From: JAYEIA01 sp964472505
GTDB taxonomy: Bacteria; Bacteroidota; Bacteroidia; Bacteroidales; JAADGE01
DNA: 64,000 nucleotides
Direction: 5' to 3'
NCBI GenBank assembly: GCA_964472505.1
Contig: CAYYQW010000003.1
Location: 1 to 64,000, forward strand
Shown here: one piece after another, positions 43,224 through 52,030 of the stretch
How the letters are laid out: every line of letters begins with the position of its first letter
Position numbering within the stretch: position 1 is the first letter of the stretch
Notes under the pieces: model-generated
The model's input: the letters and a program-made list of their open reading frames with translations, nothing else
Databases searched by the model: none
Told to the model about the DNA's origin: nothing
Program-made: the position numbers and the translations under genes

Positions 43224-43561
43224 TACATCAAATGCTGTTTTGAGCTGTTTTTCCAACCGGCGCTGCTTTCATAGTCGGCAAAAAAGATTTTTAAGTCAGC
43301 ACTGCTTTCGTAATCCACAAAATAGATTACTTTATCGGCACTGCTTTCATAATCTGCAAAATACCAAAGCCCTTTGTTGCCGGAGGCCTGACTTTCGTAT
43401 GAGCATTTGTAAACTATAAGGTCGGCACTGCTTTCATAATTAACTACAAATACTTTTACGTCGGCTTGGCTTGCATAGTCGGCTACAAAAACACGTTGTG
43501 CCTGCAAATTCACAACAGTGAACGTTAAGAGCATGCTCAAAAGAAAAATTTTACGTTTCAT
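43220..43561 (-). CDS. Secreted YESSAD-repeat protein (DUF6150/Septknot-like)
   Basis: A 113-residue exported protein with a signal peptide (residues 1-22, LQAQ). The mature chain is about six units of a 12-15-residue motif containing DYESSAD, NYESSAD or SYESQAS, each preceded by a short beta strand (VFVADY, VFVVNY, WYFADY, IYFVDY, IFFADY). It resembles DUF6150 proteins of this phylum, as I remember them. The aromatic Y-E-S-S repeats suggest a compact knotted or solenoid fold. No function is known. It converges with the TPR gene (4-base overlap). Confidence 0.75.
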   Translation of the reverse strand: MKRKIFLLSMLLTFTVVNLQAQRVFVADYASQADVKVFVVNYESSADLIVYKCSYESQASGNKGLWYFADYESSADKVIYFVDYESSADLKIFFADYESSAGWKNSSKQHLMY

Positions 43562-43705
43562 GGTTGATAATGTTTAGGTTTAGAAAAAGCCTGCGGAACT
43601 GTTGATGTTTTCCCGGGCTGTTTATTATGTATGGGTTTGTTTTTAAGCCCCATGTTTGTTTTTTCTGTTCATTCCGGCAATCTGTCTATATTACTTGGCC
43701 GAATT

Positions 43706-44560
43706 CTATATTTTTGGGTTTTCAATAAAATTTTCCAGTGTAAATGTTTCTTTTGCTCGCACCCCTTTGGGCGTATTGTGCAATGTGCAGCATTCGTTAT
43801 ACAAATCGTGTTCAAAAAACAGTACATAATCCTTTTCAAGTGCCTCACTAAAAAAACGACTTTTATCATCTAAAGTATCCAGCGGCCGTGTGTCGTATCC
43901 CATAATATAGGGCATGGGCAAATGAGCGGTTGACGGGAACAAGTCTGCCGCATACACCAGTGTACGCCCTTGGTACTCAATATGCGGAAGCATTTGGCCG
44001 TCGGTATGTCCGTAGTACATTTTTAGGGAAATACCCGGATATAATTCGCCTTCTTTTTTCACTAAATTCAGATCTGCTTTTTCTTTTAAAGGTACGAAAT
44101 TTTCCGGTAAAAAGGAAGCTTTTTCTCTGCGGTTTGGGTTTATGGCCCAGTCCCATTGGCGTTTGCTGATGTGGTATTTGGCTTTCGGAAAAGTTGGCAC
44201 CAATTCGCCTAACTTATTGTGTTTTACGGCGCCTCCCACATGGTCGAAATGCAAATGCGTGATGATAACATCCGTAATGTCTTCCGGTGTAAATCCTTGC
44301 TTCTTCAGGGATTCCAATAAATGGCCGTCGCCGTTGGGATGATAGTGTTTGAAGAATTTTTCGTCTTGTTTGTCGCCCATTCCGGTATCAATAAGTATAT
44401 TTCTGTTGTCTGTTTGCACCAGAAGGCAACGCATGGCCCAGTTACAGAGGTTGTTTTCATCGGCCGGATAGAGCTTTTTCCATAAAATTTTTGGTACAAC
44501 GCCAAACATGGCGCCGCCGTCTAATTTAAGATTTCCTGCATCTATTTTATATAGTTTCAT
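43706..44560 (-). CDS. MBL-fold metallo-hydrolase
   Basis: The start at 44560 gives 284 residues beginning MKLYKIDAGNLKLDGGAMFG, the normal N-terminus of this family; an upstream start adds 18 unrelated residues. The metal motif is THLHFDHVGG (HxHxDH). Further ligands are seen as GHTDG with His, AADLFPSTAHLP with Asp, and a late FEHDLY. The family includes lactonases and other esterases of the AHL-lactonase-like type (metallo-beta-lactamase fold). The substrate is unknown. It is transcribed alone; 44561-45069 upstream carries palindromic element copy B and no gene. Confidence 0.85.
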   Translation of the reverse strand: MKLYKIDAGNLKLDGGAMFGVVPKILWKKLYPADENNLCNWAMRCLLVQTDNRNILIDTGMGDKQDEKFFKHYHPNGDGHLLESLKKQGFTPEDITDVIITHLHFDHVGGAVKHNKLGELVPTFPKAKYHISKRQWDWAINPNRREKASFLPENFVPLKEKADLNLVKKEGELYPGISLKMYYGHTDGQMLPHIEYQGRTLVYAADLFPSTAHLPMPYIMGYDTRPLDTLDDKSRFFSEALEKDYVLFFEHDLYNECCTLHNTPKGVRAKETFTLENFIENPKI

Positions 44561-44783
44561 AAAAATCAATTGTTTAAATGTGTTGAAATGCAAATGGTAT
44601 ATCGCCGTCGGCATTTGTACAAGATACTAATGTACAAAAATTAATGCGATATACTTAAACTATTTGATGAATGTGCCGGCTAAATATTATTTTGAGGTGC
44701 TAAAGTTTCTTTTTTTGATGCAGAAACAAATTATCAGACAGCTTATTTGAATTGTTCGGAGTCTATCCTTATCGGGAAATAAG

Positions 44784-44932
44784 ATAATAAGGTAAAATTA
44801 TGCAGTTATGCTGTTTTCTACTGAGGTAAAACCCAATGAATAAGGTCTTTTAAAAACCTTATTTTTACAGTTTTAACCTCAGTAGAAAAATAGCACAATG
44901 ATAACCAACCTTATTGACCTTATTGGTTATCA
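44784..44932. repeat. Palindromic intergenic element, copy B
   Basis: TTTTCTACTGAGGTAAAAC (44814-44832) mirrors GTTTTAACCTCAGTAGAAAA (44870-44889). Outer AATAAGG and CCTTATT pieces flank both arms, as in the copy at 111-247. A terminal TGATAACCAA/TTGGTTATCA hairpin (44899-44932) is added here. The only similarity between the two loci is the repeat. Confidence 0.65.
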
Positions 44933-45069
44933 TTGAGTTTTTCCGACAATATATTTTCATGAAACTGTGGATGTGTGAAGTACTCCTAAATCCGATCTTA
45001 AATACGGCATAAAAATGAGAAACTAATCGCAACACTTCAAAATAATATTTAGCCGAATGTGCCGGCTTT

Positions 45070-45504
45070 CTATTTGTTTGGTTTTTGTATGGCCGTCAGA
45101 TTGGATTGAGATTTCACAACCAATTTTCCTTGGGCGTTATAGATTTTGCATTCGGCATTAATTACGGTTTTGCCGTTTCGTATGATTTCGGATTTTGCCC
45201 GAACGGTATCGCCTTTTCTTACGGGTCGCAGAAATTCTGTATGCAAATTAACCGATACAAAGGGTGTGGGTTTTTCAAGGCTTGCTACGGCAGCGCCTAT
45301 AAGTTCATCGCAAATTAGTGCAGCCGATCCGCCGTGCAGCATGCCTCCGGGATTGGTCATTTCTTCTCTAATCTCAATGTCGGCCGTAAGGCTTCCAAGT
45401 TCTATATCTACCAATTTCCCTTTTAGCCAAAGGCCTACGGGTGAAGGTGTTTGAGTAACAGTTTGACCGATTTGTCGTTTGAAATGTTCAATGGTTTTGT
45501 TCAT
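45070..45504 (-). CDS. PaaI-type hotdog thioesterase
   Basis: A 144-residue hotdog-fold protein. The signature GGMLHGGSAALICDELIGAA is the PaaI/YdiI type, with the loop His-Gly-Gly and the Asp/Glu (DE) catalytic pair. The C-terminal half has SVNLHTEFLRPVRKGDTVRAKSE, a typical strand pattern. It should hydrolyse acyl-CoA or aryl-CoA esters in the cytoplasm. It stands alone between the palindromic element and gcvT. A menaquinone-type DHNA-CoA thioesterase role is possible but not shown. Confidence 0.85.
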   Translation of the reverse strand: MNKTIEHFKRQIGQTVTQTPSPVGLWLKGKLVDIELGSLTADIEIREEMTNPGGMLHGGSAALICDELIGAAVASLEKPTPFVSVNLHTEFLRPVRKGDTVRAKSEIIRNGKTVINAECKIYNAQGKLVVKSQSNLTAIQKPNK

Positions 45505-45680
45505 GTTTAAGTATTAAATTTTTGTAAATATATCATTTTTGATGAGAATGCACTTGTTTGCTACGAAAATAAAAAAGAATCAGCGTATTTAGCCTATTTC
45601 TCCACTACAATTAAGTCGTTTTTTTGTGCGAAATGTTTTTTTGCGACATATGGCATAAAGTTGAATGTTCTGATAAAGAA

Positions 45681-45712
45681 AGACCCGGAAAGACACAATG
45701 CGAACCGGGTCT
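45681..45712 (-). terminator. Candidate terminator after gcvT
   Basis: Perfect 8-bp stem AGACCCGG/CCGGGTCT with a 16-base loop; on the minus strand TTTCTTTATC follows, a weak T run. It lies 22 bases past the gcvT stop. Confidence 0.55.
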
Positions 45713-45733
45713 GAGAATGTTGTTGAACTGTGC

Positions 45734-46822
45734 CTAAGCTTTATAAAAAGGCAGTTTTACAATTTCGGCTTTGAGTGATTTTTTACGTACTTTAATAAAA
45801 ATTTCGGTACCGATTTTGTGCATGCCGCTTTTTACATAGCCCATTCCAATGCCTTGCTTGAGCATGGGCGACATGGTTCCGGAGGTAACTCGCCCGATGA
45901 TATTCCCTTCGCTGTCGGTTATTTCATAGTCTTTTCGGGGAATGCCTCGTTCTTTCATAATAAAAGCTCGCAATCTTTGTTCGGGTCCTTCAGCTTTTTG
46001 CTTTTCAAACCTTTCGCGGTCAATGAAATCATTGCCTTCGGTGAATTTTGTAATCCAGCCCAAGCCGGCTTCAATGGGCGATGTGCTGTCATCAATATCG
46101 TTGCCGTATAGTGCCAAGCCTGCTTCGAGACGCAGCGTGTCGCGTGCAGCCAGTCCGGCCGGCATAATGTTAAATTCTTTACCGGCTTCAAATACGGCTT
46201 CCCAAAGTTTTGGGGCATTTTCATTATAGACATACAGTTCAAAGCCGCCCGATCCGGTATATCCGGTTGCCGAAATAATAACTTCATCGATTCCGCCCAT
46301 GGGGCCTGTTACAAATGTGTAATATTTTATGTCATCTAAATTAATATTGGTGATTTTCTGCAATACTTTAGCGGCATTGGGGCCTTGAACGGCGAGCTGT
46401 GAAGTATGGTCGGAACCGTTTTCAAGTTCGGCTCCTGCGGTGTTTTGCTCGTTTACCCAAGCCCAATCTTTTTCGATATTCGCTGCATTTACTACCAGCA
46501 AATATTTTTCTTCTTCGTAATGATAAACCAATAAATCATCCACAATACCGCCTTTGCCGTTTGGCATGCAGTTGTATTGGATTTTTCCGGGCGTAAGTTT
46601 TGATACATCGTTGGTTGTGATGTGTTGCACTAATTCAAAGGCTTTCGGGCCTTTTACCCAAAATTCGCCCATGTGCGATACATCAAATACGCCGACATTT
46701 TTGCGTACATTGATATGTTCTTCATTTACGCCGCTGTATTCAACGGGCATTTCATAGCCGGCAAATTCTGTCATTTTGCCGCCCATTTCTTTGTGAAATT
46801 TATTAAAAGCTGTGGTTTTCAT
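45734..46822 (-). CDS. gcvT: Glycine cleavage system T protein (aminomethyltransferase)
   Basis: A 362-residue GcvT. The N-terminus KTTAFNKFHKEMGGKMTEFAG, GVFDVSHMGEFWVKG and the folate-binding D-region GYTGSGGFELYVYNE are characteristic. The C-terminal barrel has VTSGTMSPMLKQGIGMGYV. It transfers the methylene group from the aminomethyl-lipoyl H protein to tetrahydrofolate, releasing ammonia. gcvP and gcvH are not in the window. The start at 46822 is ATG with the usual LKTT-like beginning. Confidence 0.96.
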   Translation of the reverse strand: MKTTAFNKFHKEMGGKMTEFAGYEMPVEYSGVNEEHINVRKNVGVFDVSHMGEFWVKGPKAFELVQHITTNDVSKLTPGKIQYNCMPNGKGGIVDDLLVYHYEEEKYLLVVNAANIEKDWAWVNEQNTAGAELENGSDHTSQLAVQGPNAAKVLQKITNINLDDIKYYTFVTGPMGGIDEVIISATGYTGSGGFELYVYNENAPKLWEAVFEAGKEFNIMPAGLAARDTLRLEAGLALYGNDIDDSTSPIEAGLGWITKFTEGNDFIDRERFEKQKAEGPEQRLRAFIMKERGIPRKDYEITDSEGNIIGRVTSGTMSPMLKQGIGMGYVKSGMHKIGTEIFIKVRKKSLKAEIVKLPFYKA

Positions 46823-47048
46823 AATGTTTTTTTAAAATAATTAGTGAAAACCCCGTATTTCAATAATCTAAGGCTTTTATTATTAAAAAGTCAAGGGTTG
46901 GTTGAAATCGGGAATAATTTGACCGCAAGATAAAAATAATTTTCGGGTACTTGTAATGATTTATAACAGTATGTAGTTTGCAAACTGTAATGAAGCTAAT
47001 AATCAACACTATAAGTGAAATAAATATACTTTGGCAAAGTTCTCATTT

Positions 47049-48038
47049 TCACGGTGCGTTTTGAACACGCGCCGAAAGTGGTTTGTCACTTACTTTGGAC
47101 AAACGGATAGTACCGGATTTTGTTTTCAGATTTATTTCTTTACAATTACTCAGATAGTCTATTGTATAATTTTCGGACAGTATATTTGTTGCATCTTTAT
47201 CTGCCTTGAAATAGCCCTTGCATTCCAAATCGCCTTTTACAGAATATCTGCAAACTTTAAATAAATGTTTTTCAGCTGCGAGCAGAAACCATGAGCCGGC
47301 ACCTTCTCCGCCGTGCCAAATGGCATCTTCGGGAACCGATGGATGTTTTTGCGGAGCGGCTAAGGTGCTTTTCAGATGTTTGTGATTGAGTTTGGGCGGG
47401 GAAAACTTTATTTCTTTAAATTGTTTAGCTTTTCGTGTTTGAAAAGAAAGCGCCAGAACATTTGTTTTCGGTGTGGGTGTCAGCGGGCAGAAGAGATACA
47501 ATTTAAGGGCGTGCAGTAATTTTGGTTTTCCGGCTCTGATGACCGAGTTTACAAAGCGCGAGCAGTTTGATCCTTTTGGTACAAAGGGGCCGTAAGCCAT
47601 AGGGCTTTGTTTTTGCAGGGCAAGTGCTTTGTTATACGATTTATCAAAATTTATCGGTGTGTAGGAAGCAAAAATATCTCCCGATCCGTGAAAAACATCA
47701 CTGCTTTGTAACTCAGTGAGTATTTCTTCATAATTTTTTATCTTAAAATTGTTTTCGGATAAAACAACTTTTGTATTAATAATCAGTTCATTGTCGGTTT
47801 CCATGCTTCTTACACGTCCTTTCTGATACGGTGTATGGTATCTCCCAAAATCAAAGTAGCGGCATTCTCTTGTTTTTTTGTTAATAAGTAAAACTGCTGC
47901 ATGTCCTACTTTGTAGAAGTTATTATGCGCTATACCTAAAGCATTTAAAAACGGATCGTACCAAGCTCCGGCTTGTTTGCAGTATGTGTCGGGCCAAGCC
48001 AGTGCTATGGCTAAGCCCGTATATTTCTTAGTGTTCAT
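47049..48038 (-). CDS. DUF6695-like protein, possible permuted NlpC/P60 peptidase
   Basis: A 329-residue protein without a clear signal peptide. It has GHAAVLLINKKTRECRYFDFGRY with H46, a GRVRSMETDNEL stretch, and GSNCSRFVNSV with C159. A His that precedes the Cys is the order of circularly permuted papain-like (NlpC/P60, YaeF-type) cysteine peptidases; I infer a similar active site. The C-terminal third (from about 215) has a WHGGEGAGSWF block and looks like a separate small domain. It resembles the Bacteroidota DUF6695 group, as I recall it. It sits alone between gcvT and the peroxiredoxin gene. Confidence 0.65.
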   Translation of the reverse strand: MNTKKYTGLAIALAWPDTYCKQAGAWYDPFLNALGIAHNNFYKVGHAAVLLINKKTRECRYFDFGRYHTPYQKGRVRSMETDNELIINTKVVLSENNFKIKNYEEILTELQSSDVFHGSGDIFASYTPINFDKSYNKALALQKQSPMAYGPFVPKGSNCSRFVNSVIRAGKPKLLHALKLYLFCPLTPTPKTNVLALSFQTRKAKQFKEIKFSPPKLNHKHLKSTLAAPQKHPSVPEDAIWHGGEGAGSWFLLAAEKHLFKVCRYSVKGDLECKGYFKADKDATNILSENYTIDYLSNCKEINLKTKSGTIRLSKVSDKPLSARVQNAP

Positions 48039-48080
48039 ACCGAAATTCTTTTCTGAATTATTGTTAGAATCATAAATGGC

Positions 48081-48626
48081 TTATGTAATGCCGGCAAATG
48101 CTTTTAGTTGTTCAAAATCCACATGATCTTCCAAGTTTTTTCCGTAATGCGCTTTTACTATTTTGAAGTTTTCGTCAATAAAAAAGTCTGCCGGAATTAG
48201 GGTATTTGAAGCCTTTTTATCTTTAGGCGTGTCAATGGTTTTTGCAAATTTTGAAGCAGCTTTAATATCAGCTTGAAAAAAGGTTTTCATCATTTTAAGG
48301 GCAGAGTTTTCTATACCGTATTTGTTGTAAATCTTTTTTTCGGGGTCGCCAATCAGAGGGTAGGGTGAAATGCCTTTATGAAAAGCACTTTTCAAAAGCT
48401 TATCGGGTGCGCTTTCAAAAAAAAGAATCAACTGAGTGCCTGATTTTTCCAGCTTCATACGATTGCCGATTAGTTGGTGAACTCTTAGATTGCAAAACGG
48501 GCATGCCACATTTCGCATAAAACTCAGTATTATTTTTTTGCCTTTATAGTCAGAAAGTTTAATTTGCTTTCCGTATATATCACTTGTTGTAAAATCAATG
48601 GCTTTAGCGCCTGCTTGTATTTTCAT
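48081..48626 (-). CDS. Peroxiredoxin-like AhpC/TSA family protein
   Basis: A 181-residue thioredoxin-fold protein. MRNVACPFCNLRVHQL carries a CxxC pair in place of the typical TPxC, as in the atypical AhpC/TSA-2 type. The fold's strands DFTTSDIYGKQIKLSDYKGKKI and a late FIDENFKIVKAHYG fit the Redoxin/AhpC-TSA family. It is likely a cytoplasmic reductase or peroxidase. The first strand follows the N-terminal Met directly, which supports the start. It is a single gene, with 48627-49030 upstream holding a dispersed repeat. Confidence 0.85.
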   Translation of the reverse strand: MKIQAGAKAIDFTTSDIYGKQIKLSDYKGKKIILSFMRNVACPFCNLRVHQLIGNRMKLEKSGTQLILFFESAPDKLLKSAFHKGISPYPLIGDPEKKIYNKYGIENSALKMMKTFFQADIKAASKFAKTIDTPKDKKASNTLIPADFFIDENFKIVKAHYGKNLEDHVDFEQLKAFAGIT

Positions 48627-48879
48627 GATGTTCGTCTTTTTGTATTTATGTTTATGTGTTTATATATTTAGTCGCAATAAATGCTGAAGCCTGACATTTA
48701 TTTCCCGGTGTTTGATAAAAAAAACAATTAGGTCTTGTAAATTGTTGATTTATAAGAGTTTCCAATCATTTTGAATTAGGCATTTTATTAATAATTACAT
48801 TATTTTGATTCACAGGCTTTACAAAAGCTATGATTTGCAAAAAATGTTTCTGCGATTAAGAATGCAGGCTGCAAAATAT

Positions 48880-48985
48880 GATTTTTCTCGCATTTATATT
48901 CTATCAATCCCCCTGCCCTTCCGAAATAATCGGAACAGGCACTTCTCCAAGGGGAATCCGAAAATCGCCGGTCTGCTGTAATTTT
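48880..48985. repeat. Dispersed repeat, 'CCCCCTGCCC' type
   Basis: A frame of 67 codons (48800-49003, minus) exists but looks non-genuine. The DNA carries GGCACTTCTCCAAGGGGAATCC, split as two halves around 48938, and CCCCCTGCCCTTCCG (48909-48923), blocks that resemble intergenic repeats elsewhere in the phylum and at 481 and 56685. No gene is supported in 48627-49030. Confidence 0.35.
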
Positions 48986-49030
48986 AAAATTTGTCGTATT
49001 CATACGCCTAATTCAATAATTCTTTATGTT

Positions 49031-50437
49031 TTAAAGATTTAGTTTTTTAGCAATCGACATGAAATTATCGAAGAAACGGTCTATATCTTTTGTTTGTGTT
49101 TGGGCATTGGCAACTACCCATCTGAAAGCAAATTCGTTATTGATATAACCGTAGTTAACTATTGACTTTCCTGATTTTCGAAGTGCTTCCCGTATATTTT
49201 CATTGCCTTTGTTCAACGATATGCCGGACTTTGTAATGTATCGAAAGCAGACGGTGAGTGATTGGCGCGGCGCAAGCAGTTCCAGATGTTTGTCGGCTTT
49301 TACTTTCTTTTCAAAATATTCTGCCGCATGCAGTTGGTTGTCAATATGATCGGCATAAGCTTTGTCGCCATAGTATTTCCAAGCTAACCAGAGCTTTAGA
49401 GCATCTACTCTGCGACCGCATTGAACGGATTTTTTACCCAAATCACAAGAAGCTGTTTCTGTTTCGTGGAAAATATAATCGTTGTCCAAATCGGTAAGGT
49501 TTTTATATAATTGTTGTTTGTGGTTTACTAATATCACGGAACAGATTAAGGGGATATTCATTAACTTGTGGGGATTCCAGGCGAGTGAATCTGATTTCTC
49601 AATGCCTTTAAAAAGATGTTTGGTTTTGGATGTTAATTGCAGCGAAGCACCGAATGACCCGTCCACATGGAACCAAATAGCGTGTTTTTCGGCGATTTCG
49701 GCAATTTGCTCAAACGGGTCAAAAGCTCCCAGCATGGTTGTAGCTGCTGTGGCTGATATGAAAAATGGCTTTTCGTTTTTTTGGATAGAATTTATGATTT
49801 CTTTTTCCAATTCTTCCGGAATCATGCGACCGTTCTCATCCGTTTTAATCTTATAAATTTGCTTAGTGCCAATGCCGAGCAGGTTGGCATTGGTCTCTAA
49901 AGAATAATGAGCTTGGTCTGAAGTGAATACCGACAGCTTGGGTAAACCGTAAATGCCTTCTGCTTTTATGTTGGGATATAGTTTGTTACGTGCCGAAAAC
50001 ATGGCTACTAAATTTGCATTGCTGCCGCCGGTAACAAATATTCCGTCTCCGTTTTGGTAGCCGGTAATTTTGCACATTTTCTTTATCATTTCAGCCTCAA
50101 TTAAGGTAGCTACCGGGGCTACTTCGTAGGTGTACATGGATGTATTGGTGAGCGCGCTTAACACTTCGCCAAAAAATGCCGGCAGATTAAAACCACCGTA
50201 CAGTTGATTGAAAAATTGTCGATTACCGGTGTTTACTGCATATTCTAAGTATTGTTTTATGAGTTTTATCAGTTGGCTTTCATCAGTGCCGTTTTTTTGG
50301 ATTTCAAAATCAATTAGCTCAGCTAATGCTTTCGGATTTTTGTAATTTACAACCGGCACATGGTCTGCATTCATGTTTTCGATGTATTCTTCGGTAATAT
50401 TGTGAAATTCTTTTATGATTTGTTTTTGTAATTTCAT
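49031..50437 (-). CDS. PLP-dependent group II amino acid decarboxylase
   Basis: A 468-residue PLP enzyme of the pyridoxal-dependent decarboxylase family (glutamate, aromatic amino acid or 2,4-diaminobutyrate type). The cofactor Lys is in AWNPHKLMNIPL, the Asp that holds the pyridine nitrogen in FHVDGSFGAS, and early TGGSNANLVAMFSARNK binds phosphate. The first 100 residues match the family's dimer arm. The substrate cannot be read from the sequence. It stands alone, 593 bases from the SpoIIE-type gene. Confidence 0.88.
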   Translation of the reverse strand: MKLQKQIIKEFHNITEEYIENMNADHVPVVNYKNPKALAELIDFEIQKNGTDESQLIKLIKQYLEYAVNTGNRQFFNQLYGGFNLPAFFGEVLSALTNTSMYTYEVAPVATLIEAEMIKKMCKITGYQNGDGIFVTGGSNANLVAMFSARNKLYPNIKAEGIYGLPKLSVFTSDQAHYSLETNANLLGIGTKQIYKIKTDENGRMIPEELEKEIINSIQKNEKPFFISATAATTMLGAFDPFEQIAEIAEKHAIWFHVDGSFGASLQLTSKTKHLFKGIEKSDSLAWNPHKLMNIPLICSVILVNHKQQLYKNLTDLDNDYIFHETETASCDLGKKSVQCGRRVDALKLWLAWKYYGDKAYADHIDNQLHAAEYFEKKVKADKHLELLAPRQSLTVCFRYITKSGISLNKGNENIREALRKSGKSIVNYGYINNEFAFRWVVANAQTQTKDIDRFFDNFMSIAKKLNL

Positions 50438-50592
50438 ATATGATTTTTTTAAAATCCTTAATCGGATATTAAGATAAAATAGTGTTTATTTTGTATTTCT
50501 TTATTAGTGTTGCTTTTATAAAATTCGGTTGTAAATATGAGCGAAATCTTAAATGCAATAATATACTTTATAATTGACTGATAATGAGCAAC

Positions 50593-50623
50593 CACTTCGA
50601 GGGTCTTCGACCGCTCGAAGGGT
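50593..50623. repeat. Short inverted repeat (TTCGAG/CTCGAA)
   Basis: CACTTCGAGGGTCTTCGACC and CTCGAAGGG form a degenerate palindrome. The rest of 50438-50750 is AT-rich with no gene seen. Confidence 0.4.
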
Positions 50624-50750
50624 TTTATTTGATAACTAATTTGAAGAGCCTTGCTTTATTAGCTTTTTATCTGAACAAAAACTTATTAAAGAAATAATTG
50701 ACCGGGTAATAATCTTTGTTTTGTCAGAATAAACGCACAGTTTGTGAGCT

Positions 50751-52025
50751 TCATACTTTTATTCCTACTATCACTACATCGTCGGTTTGTTCATTGTCGC
50801 CTTTCCAGCGGGTAAAGATTTTTTCGAGAATACTTTTTTGCATCTCCGGCTCGTAAGGAGATATTTCTAAAAGCAGTTTTCTGAATTTTTTACTTAAAAA
50901 CTTTCTGTTTTTATTACCGCCAAATTGGTCTTGAAAGCCGTCGGAATATATATATACAGTACTTCCTTTTTCGAGATTAAAATTGTGCAAATCATATTGT
51001 TTTTCTGTGCCTAAACCGCCTATGGCGCTGCGCGAAGCTTTTATGACTTCCATTTCGCCGTCTTTAACTATGCAGAGAGGATTTTTGGCTCCGGAATAGT
51101 ACAGTTTGTTTTGCTCAGTATCAAAAGTCAATACGGCAATGTCCATGCCGTCGTTTACGCGTTTTTCGGCACTTTCTTTATTAAGGCTTGCCGTAATTTT
51201 TTTATTAAGCTCGTTTAATATTTCATCGGGCATTATGATTTTTTTATTTTCAATAATTTCGCTTAGGTAGTTGTAGCCCAACAGCGTCATGAATGCGCCC
51301 GGAACACCGTGCCCGGTACAATCGGCGGCTATGGCTATTTTGTAGTGACCGATGCGGTGAAACCAATAAAAATCGCCGCTTACCATGCTGTGCGGTTTGA
51401 AAAAAGTGAATGCTTCATCAAAGAGCTTTTTCAGGTAATCCGGTTTGCCCAGAACAGCTTCTTGTATTCGAGATGCGTAGGTTATGCTGTCGGTAATATT
51501 TTTATTTTTCTCGGTAATTAATTCGTTTTGTTTCCGGATGCTTCGTTCCAAACGCAGACGTTCGCGAATATCTCTGGCATAAATAATAATTACGGGTTTA
51601 TCATCATAAATGAGCACTTTGGCACTGCATTCAACATCAATGAGTTCGGCTTGTGCCGTGAGAAAGGGTAAATTTTGGTAAACCAAGCCTTTTTTCTCCC
51701 ATACTTCGGCAATGGTCTCTGCGCTCAGTTTCCACAGCTCTCTGGGGTGTAGGTCGTGAATGGTTTTTTTTATCAATTTGGCATGCGGGTAGCCTAAAAC
51801 TTTGGAAGCTTGATTATTGGCGTTATAAATTTTCCCGGTAGCAATATCAATGGTAAGAATAATGTCGTTGGCTTTTTTGCTGATGGTCTCGAAATTATGT
51901 TTTTCAATTTCAAGTTGGGCTGCTTTTTTTCGAGTATCTTCCAACCTGAAATAAAAGTTAGCCGCAAAAAACACGGCGAGCATCATCACAGAGCCAAAAA
52001 CGGAATATATCAGCGGAAGTTCCAT
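50751..52025 (-). CDS. SpoIIE-type PP2C phosphatase with PAS sensor
   Basis: A 424-residue membrane-linked serine phosphatase. One N-terminal helix (about 5-25), a coiled coil, a PAS domain (about 45-165; IYNANNQASKVLGYP) and the SpoIIE catalytic domain (about 195-424), with GDFYWFHRIGH, AADCTGHGVPGAFM (metal Asp) and IGGLGTEKQYDL, end in DDVVIVGIKV. It probably dephosphorylates a STAS protein to control a sigma factor or other output. The next gene, a membrane redoxin, starts 5 bases upstream, so they form an operon. A gene remnant at 10889-11002 matches its C-terminus. Confidence 0.93.
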   Translation of the reverse strand: MELPLIYSVFGSVMMLAVFFAANFYFRLEDTRKKAAQLEIEKHNFETISKKANDIILTIDIATGKIYNANNQASKVLGYPHAKLIKKTIHDLHPRELWKLSAETIAEVWEKKGLVYQNLPFLTAQAELIDVECSAKVLIYDDKPVIIIYARDIRERLRLERSIRKQNELITEKNKNITDSITYASRIQEAVLGKPDYLKKLFDEAFTFFKPHSMVSGDFYWFHRIGHYKIAIAADCTGHGVPGAFMTLLGYNYLSEIIENKKIIMPDEILNELNKKITASLNKESAEKRVNDGMDIAVLTFDTEQNKLYYSGAKNPLCIVKDGEMEVIKASRSAIGGLGTEKQYDLHNFNLEKGSTVYIYSDGFQDQFGGNKNRKFLSKKFRKLLLEISPYEPEMQKSILEKIFTRWKGDNEQTDDVVIVGIKV

Positions 52026-52030
52026 AAGGG

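Noticed and set aside
48800..49003. 67-codon frame on the minus strand
   Set aside because: It lies on a dispersed intergenic repeat, has an unlikely composition, and no domain or start context supports it.
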